A stretch of DNA of 64,000 nucleotides from UBA2334 sp964396895 (GCA_964396895.1 CAYNGJ010000004.1:183659-247658); one strand, 5' to 3'. Counted from the stretch's first letter, positions 27,242-35,980 are shown. Notes: generated by a model from the sequence alone, not told the origin. A program made the numbers and translations.

Positions 27242-28215
27242 TGAGCGGACCTGCACTGCAGCCAGGTGCCGAGGTGTTGCTGGCCGAGCCGCGCGGCTTT
27301 TGCGCGGGGGTGGACCGGGCCATCGAGATCGTGGACAAGGCGCTGGCCAAGTTCGGCTCGCCCATTTATGTGCGCCACGAAATCGTGCACAACACCCATG
27401 TGGTGAACGACCTCAAATCGCGCGGTGCCATCTTCATTGAAGACCTGGCCGATGTGCCCCCCGGCGCCACCCTCATTTTCTCGGCCCACGGCGTGAGCAA
27501 AGCCGTGCAGCACGAGGCGCTGCAGCGGGGTTTTCAGGTGTTTGATGCCACCTGCCCGCTGGTCACCAAGGTGCATGTCGAGGTGGCCAAGCTGGCCAAA
27601 GAGGGTTACGAGTTCATCATGATCGGCCACAAGGGCCATCCCGAGGTGGAAGGCACCATGGGCCAGCTGAGCGAGGGCATTCACCTGGTGGAAGACGTGG
27701 CCGATGTGGCCCTCGTGCAGCCCCGCCAGACCGAGCGCCTAGCCGTGGTCACCCAAACCACCCTGAGCGTGGACGACGCCGCCGACATCACTGCCGCCGT
27801 GGTGGCGCGTTTCCCGAGCATCCGTGCGCCCAAACAGCAAGACATTTGCTACGCCACGCAAAACCGCCAGGACGCCATCAAACTCATGAGCCCCCAGGTG
27901 GACGTGGTGGTGGTGGTGGGCAGCCCCACCAGCTCCAACAGCAACCGCCTGCGCGAGCTGGCGGCCAAGCTGGGCACACCCGCTTTCATGGTGGACGACG
28001 CCAGCGAGTTGCAGCCCGAGTGGTTCGAGGGCAAGCAGCGCGTGGGCATCACCGCCGGGGCCTCTGCGCCTGAGCTGCTGGTGCAAGGCGTGGTGCAGCG
28101 CCTGCGTGAGCTGGGCGCGGTGGCCGTGCGCAAAATGGATGGCATCCAGGAAACCACCCAGTTTCCGCTGCCCAAAGGCTTGCGGCTGGATGGCCCAGTC
28201 GCCGCTCAAGACTGA
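27241..28215 (+). CDS. ispH: 4-hydroxy-3-methylbut-2-enyl diphosphate reductase
   Basis: The last enzyme of the MEP isoprenoid pathway, 324 aa. It is a [4Fe-4S] enzyme reducing HMBPP to IPP and DMAPP. The three cluster ligands are C21 (GFCAGVDRAIE), C105 (DATCPLVTK) and C203 (ICYATQNRQ). The substrate-binding SSNSNRL and HEIVHN motifs are present. The ATG at 27241 overlaps the slpA stop by one base, so the two genes are co-translated. One intergenic repeat follows. Confidence 0.97.
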   Translation: MSGPALQPGAEVLLAEPRGFCAGVDRAIEIVDKALAKFGSPIYVRHEIVHNTHVVNDLKSRGAIFIEDLADVPPGATLIFSAHGVSKAVQHEALQRGFQVFDATCPLVTKVHVEVAKLAKEGYEFIMIGHKGHPEVEGTMGQLSEGIHLVEDVADVALVQPRQTERLAVVTQTTLSVDDAADITAAVVARFPSIRAPKQQDICYATQNRQDAIKLMSPQVDVVVVVGSPTSSNSNRLRELAAKLGTPAFMVDDASELQPEWFEGKQRVGITAGASAPELLVQGVVQRLRELGAVAVRKMDGIQETTQFPLPKGLRLDGPVAAQD

Positions 28216-28223
28216 TCATTATT

Positions 28224-28269
28224 CATAGCTGCAAATTCATTCGCATCAAGCGTTGGAATACAAAAAAGC
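28224..28269 (+). repeat. Intergenic AT-rich repeat, copy 4
   Basis: CATAGCTGCAAATTCATT, then ATCAAGCGTTGGAATACAAAAAA. It lies between ispH and serS, in the orientation of both, starting 9 nt after the ispH stop. Confidence 0.5.
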
Positions 28270-28295
28270 TTAAAAATTAACCGCAAAAACTTCCC

Positions 28296-29633
28296 ATGCT
28301 CGACATCACCCTGCTGCGCAAAGACCTGGACCAGGTCATTGCCCGCCTGAACACCCGCAAATCCCCCCAGCCCTACCTGGACGTGACCGCTTTCACCGCG
28401 CTGGAGTCCGAACGCAAAACCCTGCAAGTGCGGACCGAAGAGCTGCAATCGCAGCGCAACACGCTGTCCAAACAAATTGGTGGCCTGAAGGGCAAGGGCC
28501 TGCACGCTGAGGCCGAAGCCGTCATGGCCCAGGTGGCGGCGGCCAAGGCCGAGCTGGAAGCTTCTGCCACCCGCCTGGAGCAGATTCAGGCTGAACTGCT
28601 GGCCCTGTTGCAAGCCGTGCCCAACCTGCCGCACGAGGGTGTGCCGGTGGGGGCCGATGAAGCAGCCAACGTGGAGCTGCGCCGTTGGAGCCCCAAGGCA
28701 GGCCTGGGCGGCTCGCCCGAGGCACTGCCCTTCGTCCCCAAAGACCATGTGGAGTTGGCCCTGCCGCTGGGTCTGGACCCCGAGACCGGCGCCAAGCTGG
28801 CGGGGGCGCGCTTCACCGTCATGAAAGGCCCTGTGGCCCGCCTGCACCGCGCGCTGGCGCAGTTCATGTTGGATGTGCAAACCAATGAGCACGGCTACAC
28901 CGAGTGCTACACGCCCTACATCGTCAACGCCGATACCCTGCGCGGCACGGGGCAGTTGCCCAAGTTCGAGGGCGACTTGTTTGCCGCCAAGAAGGGTGGA
29001 CAGGACAGCGAGCCCGTGCCAGACAACCAGGCGCTCTACCTCATTCCCACCAGCGAAGTGACGCTGACCAACTTCGTGCGCGACGAAATCGTGGCCGAGG
29101 CCGACCTGCCCATCAAGCTCACTGCGCACACGCCGTGCTTTCGCTCCGAGGCAGGCAGCGCCGGGCGCGACACGCGCGGCCTGATTCGCCAGCACCAGTT
29201 CGACAAGGTGGAAATGGTGCAAATCACCCACCCCGACCACAGCTACGAGGCCATGGAGGCCATGACCGGCCACGCCGAGGCCGTGCTGCAAAAGCTGGGC
29301 CTGGCCTACCGTGTCATCGTGCTGTGCACCGGCGACATGGGTTTTGGTGCCACCCGCACGCACGACCTGGAAGTGTGGGTGCCGGCGCAGAACACCTACC
29401 GAGAAATCAGCTCGGTCAGCAACTGCGAAGCCTTCCAGGCCCGCCGCCTGCAAGCGCGCTTCAAAAACGCGCAGGGCAAAAACGAACTGGTCCACACCCT
29501 GAACGGTTCCGGCCTGGCCGTGGGCCGCGCCCTGGTGGCCGTGCTGGAAAACTACCAGAACGAAGACGGCAGCATCACCGTGCCCGATGCGCTGCGCCCC
29601 TACATGGGCGGGCTGGCGCTGCTCAAGGCCTGA
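28296..29633 (+). CDS. serS: Seryl-tRNA synthetase
   Basis: Class II synthetase, 445 aa. The N-terminal coiled-coil arm that grips the long variable arm of tRNA-Ser covers about residues 25-115. The catalytic core has motif 2 (TPCFRSEAGSAGRDTRGLIRQ near 278-298 in two parts) and motif 3 (LNGSGLAVGRALVAVLE near 404-420). tRNA-Ser(CGA) is encoded 69 nt downstream, so enzyme and substrate are neighbours. Length is normal. Confidence 0.97.
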   Translation: MLDITLLRKDLDQVIARLNTRKSPQPYLDVTAFTALESERKTLQVRTEELQSQRNTLSKQIGGLKGKGLHAEAEAVMAQVAAAKAELEASATRLEQIQAELLALLQAVPNLPHEGVPVGADEAANVELRRWSPKAGLGGSPEALPFVPKDHVELALPLGLDPETGAKLAGARFTVMKGPVARLHRALAQFMLDVQTNEHGYTECYTPYIVNADTLRGTGQLPKFEGDLFAAKKGGQDSEPVPDNQALYLIPTSEVTLTNFVRDEIVAEADLPIKLTAHTPCFRSEAGSAGRDTRGLIRQHQFDKVEMVQITHPDHSYEAMEAMTGHAEAVLQKLGLAYRVIVLCTGDMGFGATRTHDLEVWVPAQNTYREISSVSNCEAFQARRLQARFKNAQGKNELVHTLNGSGLAVGRALVAVLENYQNEDGSITVPDALRPYMGGLALLKA

Positions 29634-29702
29634 AGCCAGACCCGAAAACCCGGTGCCGCACGGCTGCTAGAATCGCGGCTCTTTTGAATAACGACCCACC
29701 CA

Positions 29703-29794
29703 GGAAAGATGGCAGAGTGGTCGAATGCACCGGATTCGAAATCCGGCGTACAGGTTTGCCTGTACCGAGGGTTCGAATCCCTCTCTTTCCGCCA
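29703..29794 (+). tRNA. tRNA-Ser (anticodon CGA)
   Basis: A 92-nt class II tRNA including an encoded CCA. The acceptor stem GGAAAGA pairs with TCTTTCC, followed by discriminator G and CCA. The anticodon stem CCGGA/TCCGG encloses loop TTCGAAA, anticodon CGA, reading UCG codons. The long variable arm CGTACAGGTTTGCCTGTACCG is a clear hairpin, and the T-arm is GAGGGTTCGAATCCCTC. A TAGAAT -10-like box followed by a GC-rich discriminator lies at 29668-29673. Confidence 0.97.
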
Positions 29795-29795
29795 G

Positions 29796-29841
29796 TGATC
29801 CAATAAAAAAGCGCCTATCAGGGCGCTTTTTTATTGGATCA
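29796..29841. terminator. Perfect 20-bp inverted repeat, bidirectional terminator
   Basis: The 20-nt arm at 29796-29815 (TGATCC, A-rich, GCGCC) is repeated exactly inverted at 29822-29841, with a 6-nt loop. Each strand reads GC stem then T6. It would end tRNA-Ser transcription on the plus strand and vapBC transcription on the minus strand. Confidence 0.88.
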
Positions 29842-29848
29842 CGCCAGA

Positions 29849-30229
29849 TCAGTTAAGTTGGGCGCGGTGCATCACACCAAAACGATCGGCCAATGCGCTC
29901 AGGCGTTTGTCCATCGTCCACAACTCCAGGCCCGGTGACAGCAGGGCAGAGGCCAACAGACTCACGTCCACCCAGCCACAACCCAGACCAAACAGTTTTT
30001 CTCGCTCAATCAAGCCCATGACTTCTTGCCATTGGGCTTGCCGGGTGAGCTGCAACACAGACAGGTCAGACAGCGTTCTGGTTCGCTCGGGTGGCGTGCC
30101 GCACGCGAGTTCACCCAGGACCATCGGGTGAACCACCACAGCGTCCATTTCAAGCAATTGAACGAGTGCTGGGTTGTGTTCTCGAAAGTGATTCACCCAC
30201 ACTGAGGTGTCCACCAGCACGCTCCTCAT
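29849..30229 (-). CDS. vapC: PIN-domain toxin of a VapBC pair
   Basis: A 126-aa PIN-domain ribonuclease. The four acidic residues of the active site are visible in LVDTSVW (D7), VLGELACG, GWVDVSLLASA and LWTMDKRL. VapC toxins cut tRNA or rRNA when freed from the antitoxin. The start overlaps the antitoxin stop (ATGA at 30226-30229), standard for this operon type. The bidirectional terminator lies 8 nt beyond its stop. Confidence 0.92.
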   Translation of the reverse strand: MRSVLVDTSVWVNHFREHNPALVQLLEMDAVVVHPMVLGELACGTPPERTRTLSDLSVLQLTRQAQWQEVMGLIEREKLFGLGCGWVDVSLLASALLSPGLELWTMDKRLSALADRFGVMHRAQLN

Positions 30230-30426
30230 GCGGTGTTCTCGCGTTGGCGGGGAATGTCAGGCATGTCGCGCTTGGCGGCACCCAGCGCGGCCAAGCGCTT
30301 GGCCGCCTGAACGCGCACAAACATCTTGATGGCCTCTTTGAACAGATCAGACTTGTCCATGTCGGGGTCTGCCACTTCGAGCGCTTTTTCGTACAGCACA
30401 TCGTCAATCGTCACGGTGGTTCGCAT
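30226..30426 (-). CDS. vapB: VapB-family antitoxin
   Basis: A 66-aa ribbon-helix-helix antitoxin of the VapB/DUF2191 class. The N-terminus MRTTVTIDDVLYEKALEVA forms the DNA-binding strand-helix. The C-terminal half (about 40-66, KRLAALGAAKRDMPDIPRQ) is the toxin-binding tail. It neutralises the PIN toxin encoded downstream and probably represses the operon through repeats just upstream of its start. Confidence 0.92.
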   Translation of the reverse strand: MRTTVTIDDVLYEKALEVADPDMDKSDLFKEAIKMFVRVQAAKRLAALGAAKRDMPDIPRQRENTA

Positions 30427-30438
30427 GGGTGCCTCCGA

Positions 30439-30466
30439 GCATCAAAATAAGCATCATTTTGCATCA
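30439..30466. promoter_or_regulatory. Three GCATCA direct repeats upstream of vapBC
   Basis: GCATCA occurs at 30439, 30451 and 30461 in an AT-rich stretch 13-40 nt upstream of the vapB ATG (30426). Spacing of 12 and 10 bp is about one helical turn, suitable for cooperative RHH binding. An operator for VapB autoregulation is inferred. Confidence 0.45.
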
Positions 30467-30542
30467 AATGCAGGGAGGATGGGTCCGCGTGCCGCATGCC
30501 TGTCCATCCGCCAAAGTCGCAACGTCGGCGTGACGGTGCTGT

Positions 30543-31313
30543 TCAGCAGCCCTGCAACCCGTCGTGTAACGCCACCATGGCCTGGGTGATTTTGTGGTTG
30601 GGGTCGAGGTGGATCATGGGGCGGCACTGCTCGTGCGACTCTCGGATGCGCACCGACGAAGGCAAGTACGGTTGCAGCACCGGCAGGCCTTCGGCAATCA
30701 GCTCGGCCACCATGCGCTGGGGCAGGTTGGCGCGGGGCTGAAATTGGTTGACCACAATGCCCTTCACGCTCAGGGCAGGGTTGTGGTCGGCCTGAATCTC
30801 TTGCACGTTCTCCAGCAGGGTGTACAGCGCTTGGCGCGAGAAGCTGTCGCAGTCGAACGGGATGAGGCAGCCCGAGGCCCCAATGAGCGCGGCGCGGGTG
30901 TAAAAGTTGAGCGCGGGTGCGGTGTCGATGTAGATGTGCTGGTACACCTCGCCCAGCTGTTGCAGGGCCTCGCGCAGCTTGTAGATTTTTTGGCGTGACT
31001 CCAGCTTCACCACCAGCTCGGTGAGGTCGGGGCTGGAGGCCATCAGGTCCAGGTGCTCAAACGGGGTGTTCACCACAAACTCGGTGGGCGACACGCCCTT
31101 GAAGCTGAAGCTCAGGGTTTGGTCAAAAAAGCTGGCTGCCGTGGGCTGGTCGGCGTGGGGCGCATGGCCCAGCAGGTAGTGGCTGGAGTTGCCCTGGGGG
31201 TCCAGATCGATGACCAGCGTGCGGTGGCCCTGGCTGGCGCTGATGGCGGCCAGGTTGCAGGTGATGGTGGATTTGCCCACCCCACCTTTTTGGTTGAACA
31301 CGACTGTTGGCAT
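30543..31313 (-). CDS. ParA-family ATPase
   Basis: A 256-aa deviant Walker-type ATPase. The Walker A FNQKGGVGKSTITCNLAA is near residues 6-23, Walker A' VIDLDPQGNSS near 37-47, and Walker B IYIDTAPAL near 121. No ParB-like gene lies next to it, so it is an orphan ParA/MinD-type protein whose cargo is unknown. The ATG at 31313 begins MPTVVFNQKGG, the expected start; a longer frame to 31373 has no similarity. Confidence 0.92.
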   Translation of the reverse strand: MPTVVFNQKGGVGKSTITCNLAAISASQGHRTLVIDLDPQGNSSHYLLGHAPHADQPTAASFFDQTLSFSFKGVSPTEFVVNTPFEHLDLMASSPDLTELVVKLESRQKIYKLREALQQLGEVYQHIYIDTAPALNFYTRAALIGASGCLIPFDCDSFSRQALYTLLENVQEIQADHNPALSVKGIVVNQFQPRANLPQRMVAELIAEGLPVLQPYLPSSVRIRESHEQCRPMIHLDPNHKITQAMVALHDGLQGC

Positions 31314-31372
31314 ACATCTCCCGTCAAAAACAGCCCGGCGGCCGGGCAAAAAGAGGTGGCCATTGTCCGCCA

Positions 31373-32050
31373 TCAGGTGGCGGTGGCACTCTCCTGGGCG
31401 GCTTGCTGGGCAATTTCGCGCAGCGCCTGCTCGAACACGGCCACTGGCTGCCCCCCGGAGATGAGGTGACGCTGGTTGATGATGACGGCGGGCACGGACT
31501 GAATGCCGCTGCGGGTGAAAAACGCTTCACGCTCGCGCACGTCTTGCGCGAATTCGTCGCTGCCCAGAATGGCGTCGGCGCGCTGGACGTCCAACTCGGC
31601 CTCGGCCACCGCGCTCAGCAGCACCTCGTGCGACTCCATGGGCTGGCGGTCGCGGTGGCAGGCGTTGAGCAGCGCCATTTTCAGGGCCGCTTGCTGGGTG
31701 GGGTGGAATTCCCCGGCCCAGTGCAGCAGCCGGTGGGCATCGAAGGTGTTGTAGATGCGGCCGCGGCCATCGGGGTTGAACTCAAAGCCCACTTCGGCGC
31801 CCCGCTGACGGATGGTGTCGCGTATCTGGGCCTGCTGTGCGGGGGTGGAGCCGTACTTCTGCGTCAGGTGTTCGGCAATGTCCTGTCCCCCGGCGCCCAT
31901 TTGCGGGTTCAGCTCGAAGGGTTGGAAGTGCAGCTCCGCGCTCACCTCGTCCTTCAGGTGGGTCAGTGCCTGGTTCAGCGCCGAGAGGCCCACCGCGCAC
32001 CAGGGGCAGGAGATGTCGGACACAAAGTCAATGCGCAAGGGCGTGGTCAT
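31373..32050 (-). CDS. DsbA-family (FrnE-like) oxidoreductase
   Basis: A 225-aa thioredoxin-fold protein of the DsbA/FrnE class without signal peptide, hence cytoplasmic. The redox motif CPWC is in DFVSDISCPWCAVG near residues 12-15. A helical insertion and the cis-Pro region GIQSVPAVIINQRHLISG (about 182-199) complete the fold. Members act as thiol isomerases or polyketide-related oxidoreductases; the substrate is unknown. The start at 32050 gives MTTPLRIDFVSD. Confidence 0.9.
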   Translation of the reverse strand: MTTPLRIDFVSDISCPWCAVGLSALNQALTHLKDEVSAELHFQPFELNPQMGAGGQDIAEHLTQKYGSTPAQQAQIRDTIRQRGAEVGFEFNPDGRGRIYNTFDAHRLLHWAGEFHPTQQAALKMALLNACHRDRQPMESHEVLLSAVAEAELDVQRADAILGSDEFAQDVREREAFFTRSGIQSVPAVIINQRHLISGGQPVAVFEQALREIAQQAAQESATAT

Positions 32051-32124
32051 GGGGTGTGCTCCTGAAAACGGGGATGCCGACATTGTCCGGCGGGTATCGA
32101 AACCTTGTCTGTGGCAAGGGTGGC

Positions 32125-33054
32125 TCACCAGGCCTGTGGGTCCAGCTGGTAATACTGGTGCAACTGGCGGTACAGCTCAGGGTGCTGGGCGGCGAGGGCC
32201 CGGGGCTGCATGAAGAAGGTTTCGGTCACCACGGCAAAAAATTCTTCCGGGGCGGTCGCGCCATAGGGGTCGATGAGGGTGTGCTCACCGGCATCGGCCA
32301 GCCAACGCAGGTCTTCGTAGGCCCGCTGAAAGACCTGGGCCCAGGTCTGGGCCGATTGCCCTCTGCGCAAGGGGGGGGCACCGTTGGCCGGGCCGGTGGC
32401 CTGGTCCAGCTGGTGGGCAAATTCGTGCATGACCACGTTGTGGCTGAGGTGCGTGCTTGAGTGGGTGGCGGGGTTGGGCGACGGGCTGGCCGGGCCACTG
32501 CGGCCCAGGCCTGTCCAGGCGCCCGAGCGGGCGCCCTGGCGGGCGTCTGCCCACGAGAGCACCACGCGCCCCTCCTGCCACGATTCGCCCAGCCTCACCT
32601 CGGGTGACTGGCTCACCACGCCGCCGGGGTGGTGTTGCTGGGCATCCACCCGAAACGCACCGGGGTAGAGCAACACCTCGCGCAGTTCGGGGTAAGGCGC
32701 CACGCTGAGGGCGGTGTGTGGTTGATCGGCACCGGGCTGGCGGTGCAGCTCCAGTACCAGCACACAGGCCTGAGCGGCCACGAGCACACGCATGTCGTCT
32801 GTCACCTGCAGGCCCTGGCAGCCGATGATGGGCTTTTCGGCCACAAACACCTGCACCATGGCCTGGAGCCGCTTTTGCAGCGGGTGGGGCAGGTGGTTGT
32901 ACAGCGGGAACTGGCGCTGCAGCAGCTTGCGCCAGGCGGTGGGGAAGGGGCGCGCCCCCCAGCGTTGGCGTTGCCAGCGCCGCCACAGTGGCCCGCCCAG
33001 CAGCAGCCCCAGCACGGCCAAGCTCAACAGGCCAAAGCCGACCTCAGGCGACAT
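32125..33054 (-). CDS. M90-family zinc metallopeptidase, MtfA-like
   Basis: A 309-aa protein with an N-terminal membrane helix (residues about 5-22) and a cytoplasmic peptidase domain. The zinc motif is VVMHEFAHQLD (HExxH) near 210-220, with EEFFAVVTETFF near 270-281 supplying the third ligand Glu. MtfA of E. coli binds the repressor Mlc and is a soluble aminopeptidase-like enzyme. The membrane-anchored form here is common in Comamonadaceae. A linker rich in Ser/Pro/Thr precedes the HEFAH helix. Confidence 0.9.
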   Translation of the reverse strand: MSPEVGFGLLSLAVLGLLLGGPLWRRWQRQRWGARPFPTAWRKLLQRQFPLYNHLPHPLQKRLQAMVQVFVAEKPIIGCQGLQVTDDMRVLVAAQACVLVLELHRQPGADQPHTALSVAPYPELREVLLYPGAFRVDAQQHHPGGVVSQSPEVRLGESWQEGRVVLSWADARQGARSGAWTGLGRSGPASPSPNPATHSSTHLSHNVVMHEFAHQLDQATGPANGAPPLRRGQSAQTWAQVFQRAYEDLRWLADAGEHTLIDPYGATAPEEFFAVVTETFFMQPRALAAQHPELYRQLHQYYQLDPQAW

Positions 33055-33170
33055 GTGGGTCCGCCTTGCATGGGGAAAGGAGGCATTGGAAAAACAGCAC
33101 GCCCTCACCTGAAGCCATTGGTGGCTTTTTCAAGGCGGGGGCGTGTGCGGGAGGTGGCGCAGGCCTGCGC

Positions 33171-34466
33171 TCAGCCCTTGGCTTCGCGCAGCGCGGCCAT
33201 GGCAGCATCGAACTCGGTGGGGCTCACGCCGTGGTGCAGCACCTGGCCCAGTGCGGCCAGGGCGACGCTGCCCTCGGCCTGCAGGCGGGCAATGGCCGCT
33301 GCGCACGCCTTGGGCTGTTCGAAGCCTGTGCTTTGCAGCAGCAGCTGGCCGCCGGCGGCTTGCAGCTTGACGTAAAACAGTCCGTCTTTTTCGCGGTACT
33401 GCTTGAAGGTGGGCAACGCCGCCTTGCCGGCCTTGGTCGGCTGGGCCGTGGCGGTGGCGCTGGCCAGGTGACGCAGTCCCACGGCGTGGCGCAGCTTGGC
33501 GGTGAAGGGGGTGGCGATGGCGCGGGCTTTGGCGGCACCGGCCAGCAAAATGGTTTCCACCTCCTGGGGGTGGGCCATGTAGTGCTCGTAGGTCGCACGC
33601 ATGGGGGCAATTTCGGCGTCCAGGCGTTCGAACAACTGCTGCTTGGCCTCACCCCAGGCAATGCCGTCGGCAAAGGCTTGGCGCATGGCGGCCGTTTCGG
33701 CGGGGGTGGCAAAGGCCTGGTAAATCTGGAACAGGGCGCTGCCTTCGGTGTCTTTGGGCTCGCCGGGCGAGCGCGAGTCGGTCAGCAGGCCCATGACCAA
33801 CTTTTTCAGCTGTTCGCGCGGGGCGAACAGGGGAATGGTGTTGTCGTAGCTCTTGCTCATCTTGCGGCCGTCCAGCCCCGGCAGGGTGGCCACGTTGTCG
33901 TCAATGGCGGCCTCGGGCAGGGTGAAGTGTTCGCCGTACACGTGGTTGAAGCTGGCGGCCATGTCGCGCGCCATTTCAATGTGCTGAATCTGGTCACGGC
34001 CCACGGGCACTTGGTGGGCGTTGAACATCAGGATGTCGGCCCCCATCAGCACCGGGTACATGAACAGGCCGGCGGTCACGCCGTCGTCGGGCTCGGTGCC
34101 GGTGGCGGTGTTTTTGTCCACGCTGGCCTTGTAGGCGTGGGCGCGGTTGAGCACCCCCTTGCCGGTCACGCAGGTGAGAAACCAGGTGAGCTCAGGGATT
34201 TCGGGGATGTCGGACTGGCGGTAGAACACCACCTTGGCCGGGTCCAGCCCTGCTGCCAGCCAGGTGGCGGCAATTTCCAGCGTGGAGCGCTGCACCCGGG
34301 CCGGTTCACCGGTTTTGATGAGGGCGTGGTAGTCGGCCAGGAAGTAAAAGCTCTGCACCCCGGGTCGCGTGCTGGCCCGCACCGAGGGGCGGACCGCGCC
34401 CACGTAGTTGCCCAGGTGGGGGGTGCCCGAGGTGGTGATGCCGGTGAGAACGCGCTGTGTCGTCAT
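33171..34466 (-). CDS. trpS: Tryptophanyl-tRNA synthetase
   Basis: Class I synthetase, 431 aa. The HIGH-equivalent is GTPHLGNYVGA near residues 14-24 and KMSKS is in GRKMSKSYDNT near 203-213. A C-terminal extension of about 70 residues (after 350) makes it longer than the 330-aa E. coli enzyme; such long forms occur in betaproteobacteria. It follows the M50 peptidase and YciO genes in the same direction, with an intergenic repeat just upstream of the start. Confidence 0.96.
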   Translation of the reverse strand: MTTQRVLTGITTSGTPHLGNYVGAVRPSVRASTRPGVQSFYFLADYHALIKTGEPARVQRSTLEIAATWLAAGLDPAKVVFYRQSDIPEIPELTWFLTCVTGKGVLNRAHAYKASVDKNTATGTEPDDGVTAGLFMYPVLMGADILMFNAHQVPVGRDQIQHIEMARDMAASFNHVYGEHFTLPEAAIDDNVATLPGLDGRKMSKSYDNTIPLFAPREQLKKLVMGLLTDSRSPGEPKDTEGSALFQIYQAFATPAETAAMRQAFADGIAWGEAKQQLFERLDAEIAPMRATYEHYMAHPQEVETILLAGAAKARAIATPFTAKLRHAVGLRHLASATATAQPTKAGKAALPTFKQYREKDGLFYVKLQAAGGQLLLQSTGFEQPKACAAAIARLQAEGSVALAALGQVLHHGVSPTEFDAAMAALREAKG

Positions 34467-34480
34467 GGGAAAATAATTTT

Positions 34481-34530
34481 TAATGAAAAAGTGCCTTAGC
34501 GCTTTATTGATGTAAAAAGTTTGCTATTGT
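34481..34530 (-). repeat. Intergenic AT-rich repeat, copy 5
   Basis: On the minus strand: CAATAGCAAACT, AT-rich middle, AAAGCGCTAAGGCACTTTTTC. It lies between the M50 peptidase stop and the trpS start, in their orientation. Confidence 0.6.
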
Positions 34531-34550
34531 TTTATTTGATATGACTGCGC

Positions 34551-35219
34551 TCAAAACAGCAGCAGGCGCAAGGGTGCCAGCAGCAGCTCAATGGCATTGG
34601 CCGTCAACCCCATGAGGGGGCGCAGCCACAGCGTGCCCACCACACCGCTGATGACCAGCGCCATGACGATGAAAAAGCCGTAAGGCTCCAGCCGGGACAC
34701 GGCCATGGCCATCCGCATGGGAAGCAAACCCACCAAAATGCGCCCGCCGTCCAGGGGCGGCAGAGGGAACAGGTTGAATGCAAACATGACCAGGTTGACC
34801 AGCACGCCAGCCCTGGCCATTTCCAGGAAGAAGCGCTCCTCGCTGCCCATGGCCACCAACAGGTAGGCCAGCAATGTCCAGGCCACGGCCTGGGCCAGGT
34901 TGGCGCCTGGCCCAGCCAGCGCAACCCACACCATGTCGCGCTTGGGGTTGCGCAGGCGCCCGAAGTTGACCGGGACCGGCTTGGCATAGCCGAACAGAAA
35001 CGCCCCCGACGTGGCGAAATACAGCACCAGCGGCATGAGCAGCGTGCCCACCGGGTCGATGTGCTTCAGGGGGTTGAGCGTGATGCGCCCCAGCATGTGC
35101 GCCGTGGGGTCGCCAAAGTGCAGTGCGGCATAGCCGTGCGCCGCTTCGTGCACGGTGATGGCAAACAGCACCGGCAGGGCGTAGATGGCGACGGTCTGAA
35201 TCAGGTTGGCAATGTCCAT
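34551..35219 (-). CDS. Site-2 protease family (M50) membrane metallopeptidase
   Basis: A 222-aa integral membrane protein with five or six hydrophobic segments. The intramembrane zinc site is VHEAAHGY (HExxH) near residues 23-30 with the second motif NLFPLPPLDGGRI near 139-151 supplying the Asp ligand. S2P-like proteases cleave transmembrane substrates; this small class lacks PDZ domains and its substrate is unknown. Two ATGs (35228 and 35219) are possible. It sits between yciO and trpS, a conserved neighbourhood. Confidence 0.9.
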   Translation of the reverse strand: MDIANLIQTVAIYALPVLFAITVHEAAHGYAALHFGDPTAHMLGRITLNPLKHIDPVGTLLMPLVLYFATSGAFLFGYAKPVPVNFGRLRNPKRDMVWVALAGPGANLAQAVAWTLLAYLLVAMGSEERFFLEMARAGVLVNLVMFAFNLFPLPPLDGGRILVGLLPMRMAMAVSRLEPYGFFIVMALVISGVVGTLWLRPLMGLTANAIELLLAPLRLLLF

Positions 35220-35246
35220 GGGGGCCATTGTCCCAGACGCATGGGC

Positions 35247-35885
35247 TCAGCCCAGGCCCAGCGGGGCCAATGGCCCCTGGCCCTGGCGCACCACCACCGG
35301 GTCGTCGCCCTGGCCCATGGGCACCAGATCGATCACGGTGGTGGGTTCCAGTGTGCAGGCGCCCGCGTCGATGATGGCGGCCAGTTCGTGTTCAAAGCGC
35401 TCGCGGATGTCGTGCGGGTCGTTCAGCGCATCGGTCTCGCCTGGGGCTATCAGTGTGGTGGCCAGCAGGGGGGCGCCGTGCTCTGTCAGCAGTGCTTGCA
35501 GCGTGGTGTGCTGCGGCAGGCGCAGGCCAATGGTCTTGCGCGAGGGGTGGCTGAGGCGGCGCGGCACTTCTTTGCTGGCCTCCAGGATGAAGGTGTACGG
35601 CCCCGGCGTGGCCAGTTTGAGCAGCCGGTACTGCCGGTTGTCCACCCGGGCGTAGTTGGCCAACTCCGACAGGTCGCGGCACAGCAGGGTCAGGTGGTGT
35701 TTGTCGTCCACCTGCCGGATGCGGCGCAGGCGATCGGCTGCCGCCTTGTCGTCCAGGTGGCACACCAGCGCGTAGCTGGAGTCTGTGGGCACGGCGAGCA
35801 CACCGCCTTTGGCCAACAAGGCCACGGCCTGCTTGAGCAGGCGGGGCTGGGGGTTGTCGGGGTGAACTTCAAAAAACTGTGACAT
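35247..35885 (-). CDS. YciO/Sua5-family threonylcarbamoyladenylate synthase-like protein
   Basis: A 212-aa YrdC-fold protein of the YciO subgroup. The nucleotide/threonine-binding region is AVPTDSSYALVC near residues 30-41, then KKHH-like DDKHHLTLLCRDLS and RLPQHTTLQALL. YciO resembles TsaC/Sua5, which make threonylcarbamoyl-AMP for tRNA t6A, but its in vivo role is less certain. The start at 35885 gives MSQFFEVHPDNPQPR, the usual N-terminus. It heads the yciO-M50-trpS run. Confidence 0.9.
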   Translation of the reverse strand: MSQFFEVHPDNPQPRLLKQAVALLAKGGVLAVPTDSSYALVCHLDDKAAADRLRRIRQVDDKHHLTLLCRDLSELANYARVDNRQYRLLKLATPGPYTFILEASKEVPRRLSHPSRKTIGLRLPQHTTLQALLTEHGAPLLATTLIAPGETDALNDPHDIRERFEHELAAIIDAGACTLEPTTVIDLVPMGQGDDPVVVRQGQGPLAPLGLG

Positions 35886-35980
35886 GCCCCGATTGTCGGG
35901 CACCACCTGCACCCACTGCCTGACAGCGGGTTTGTTGACCTGGGTCAAGCCAGACTGACGCGAGGTTGACATCCGTCAAT

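Noticed and set aside
30543..31313. A plasmid-type partition locus
   Set aside because: There is no ParB gene or iteron-like parS next to the ParA-family gene, and the context is chromosomal.
29849..33054. A genomic island following tRNA-Ser
   Set aside because: No integrase, no repeated tRNA end and ordinary chromosomal genes (ParA, DsbA-like, M90) soon follow; only vapBC looks acquired.
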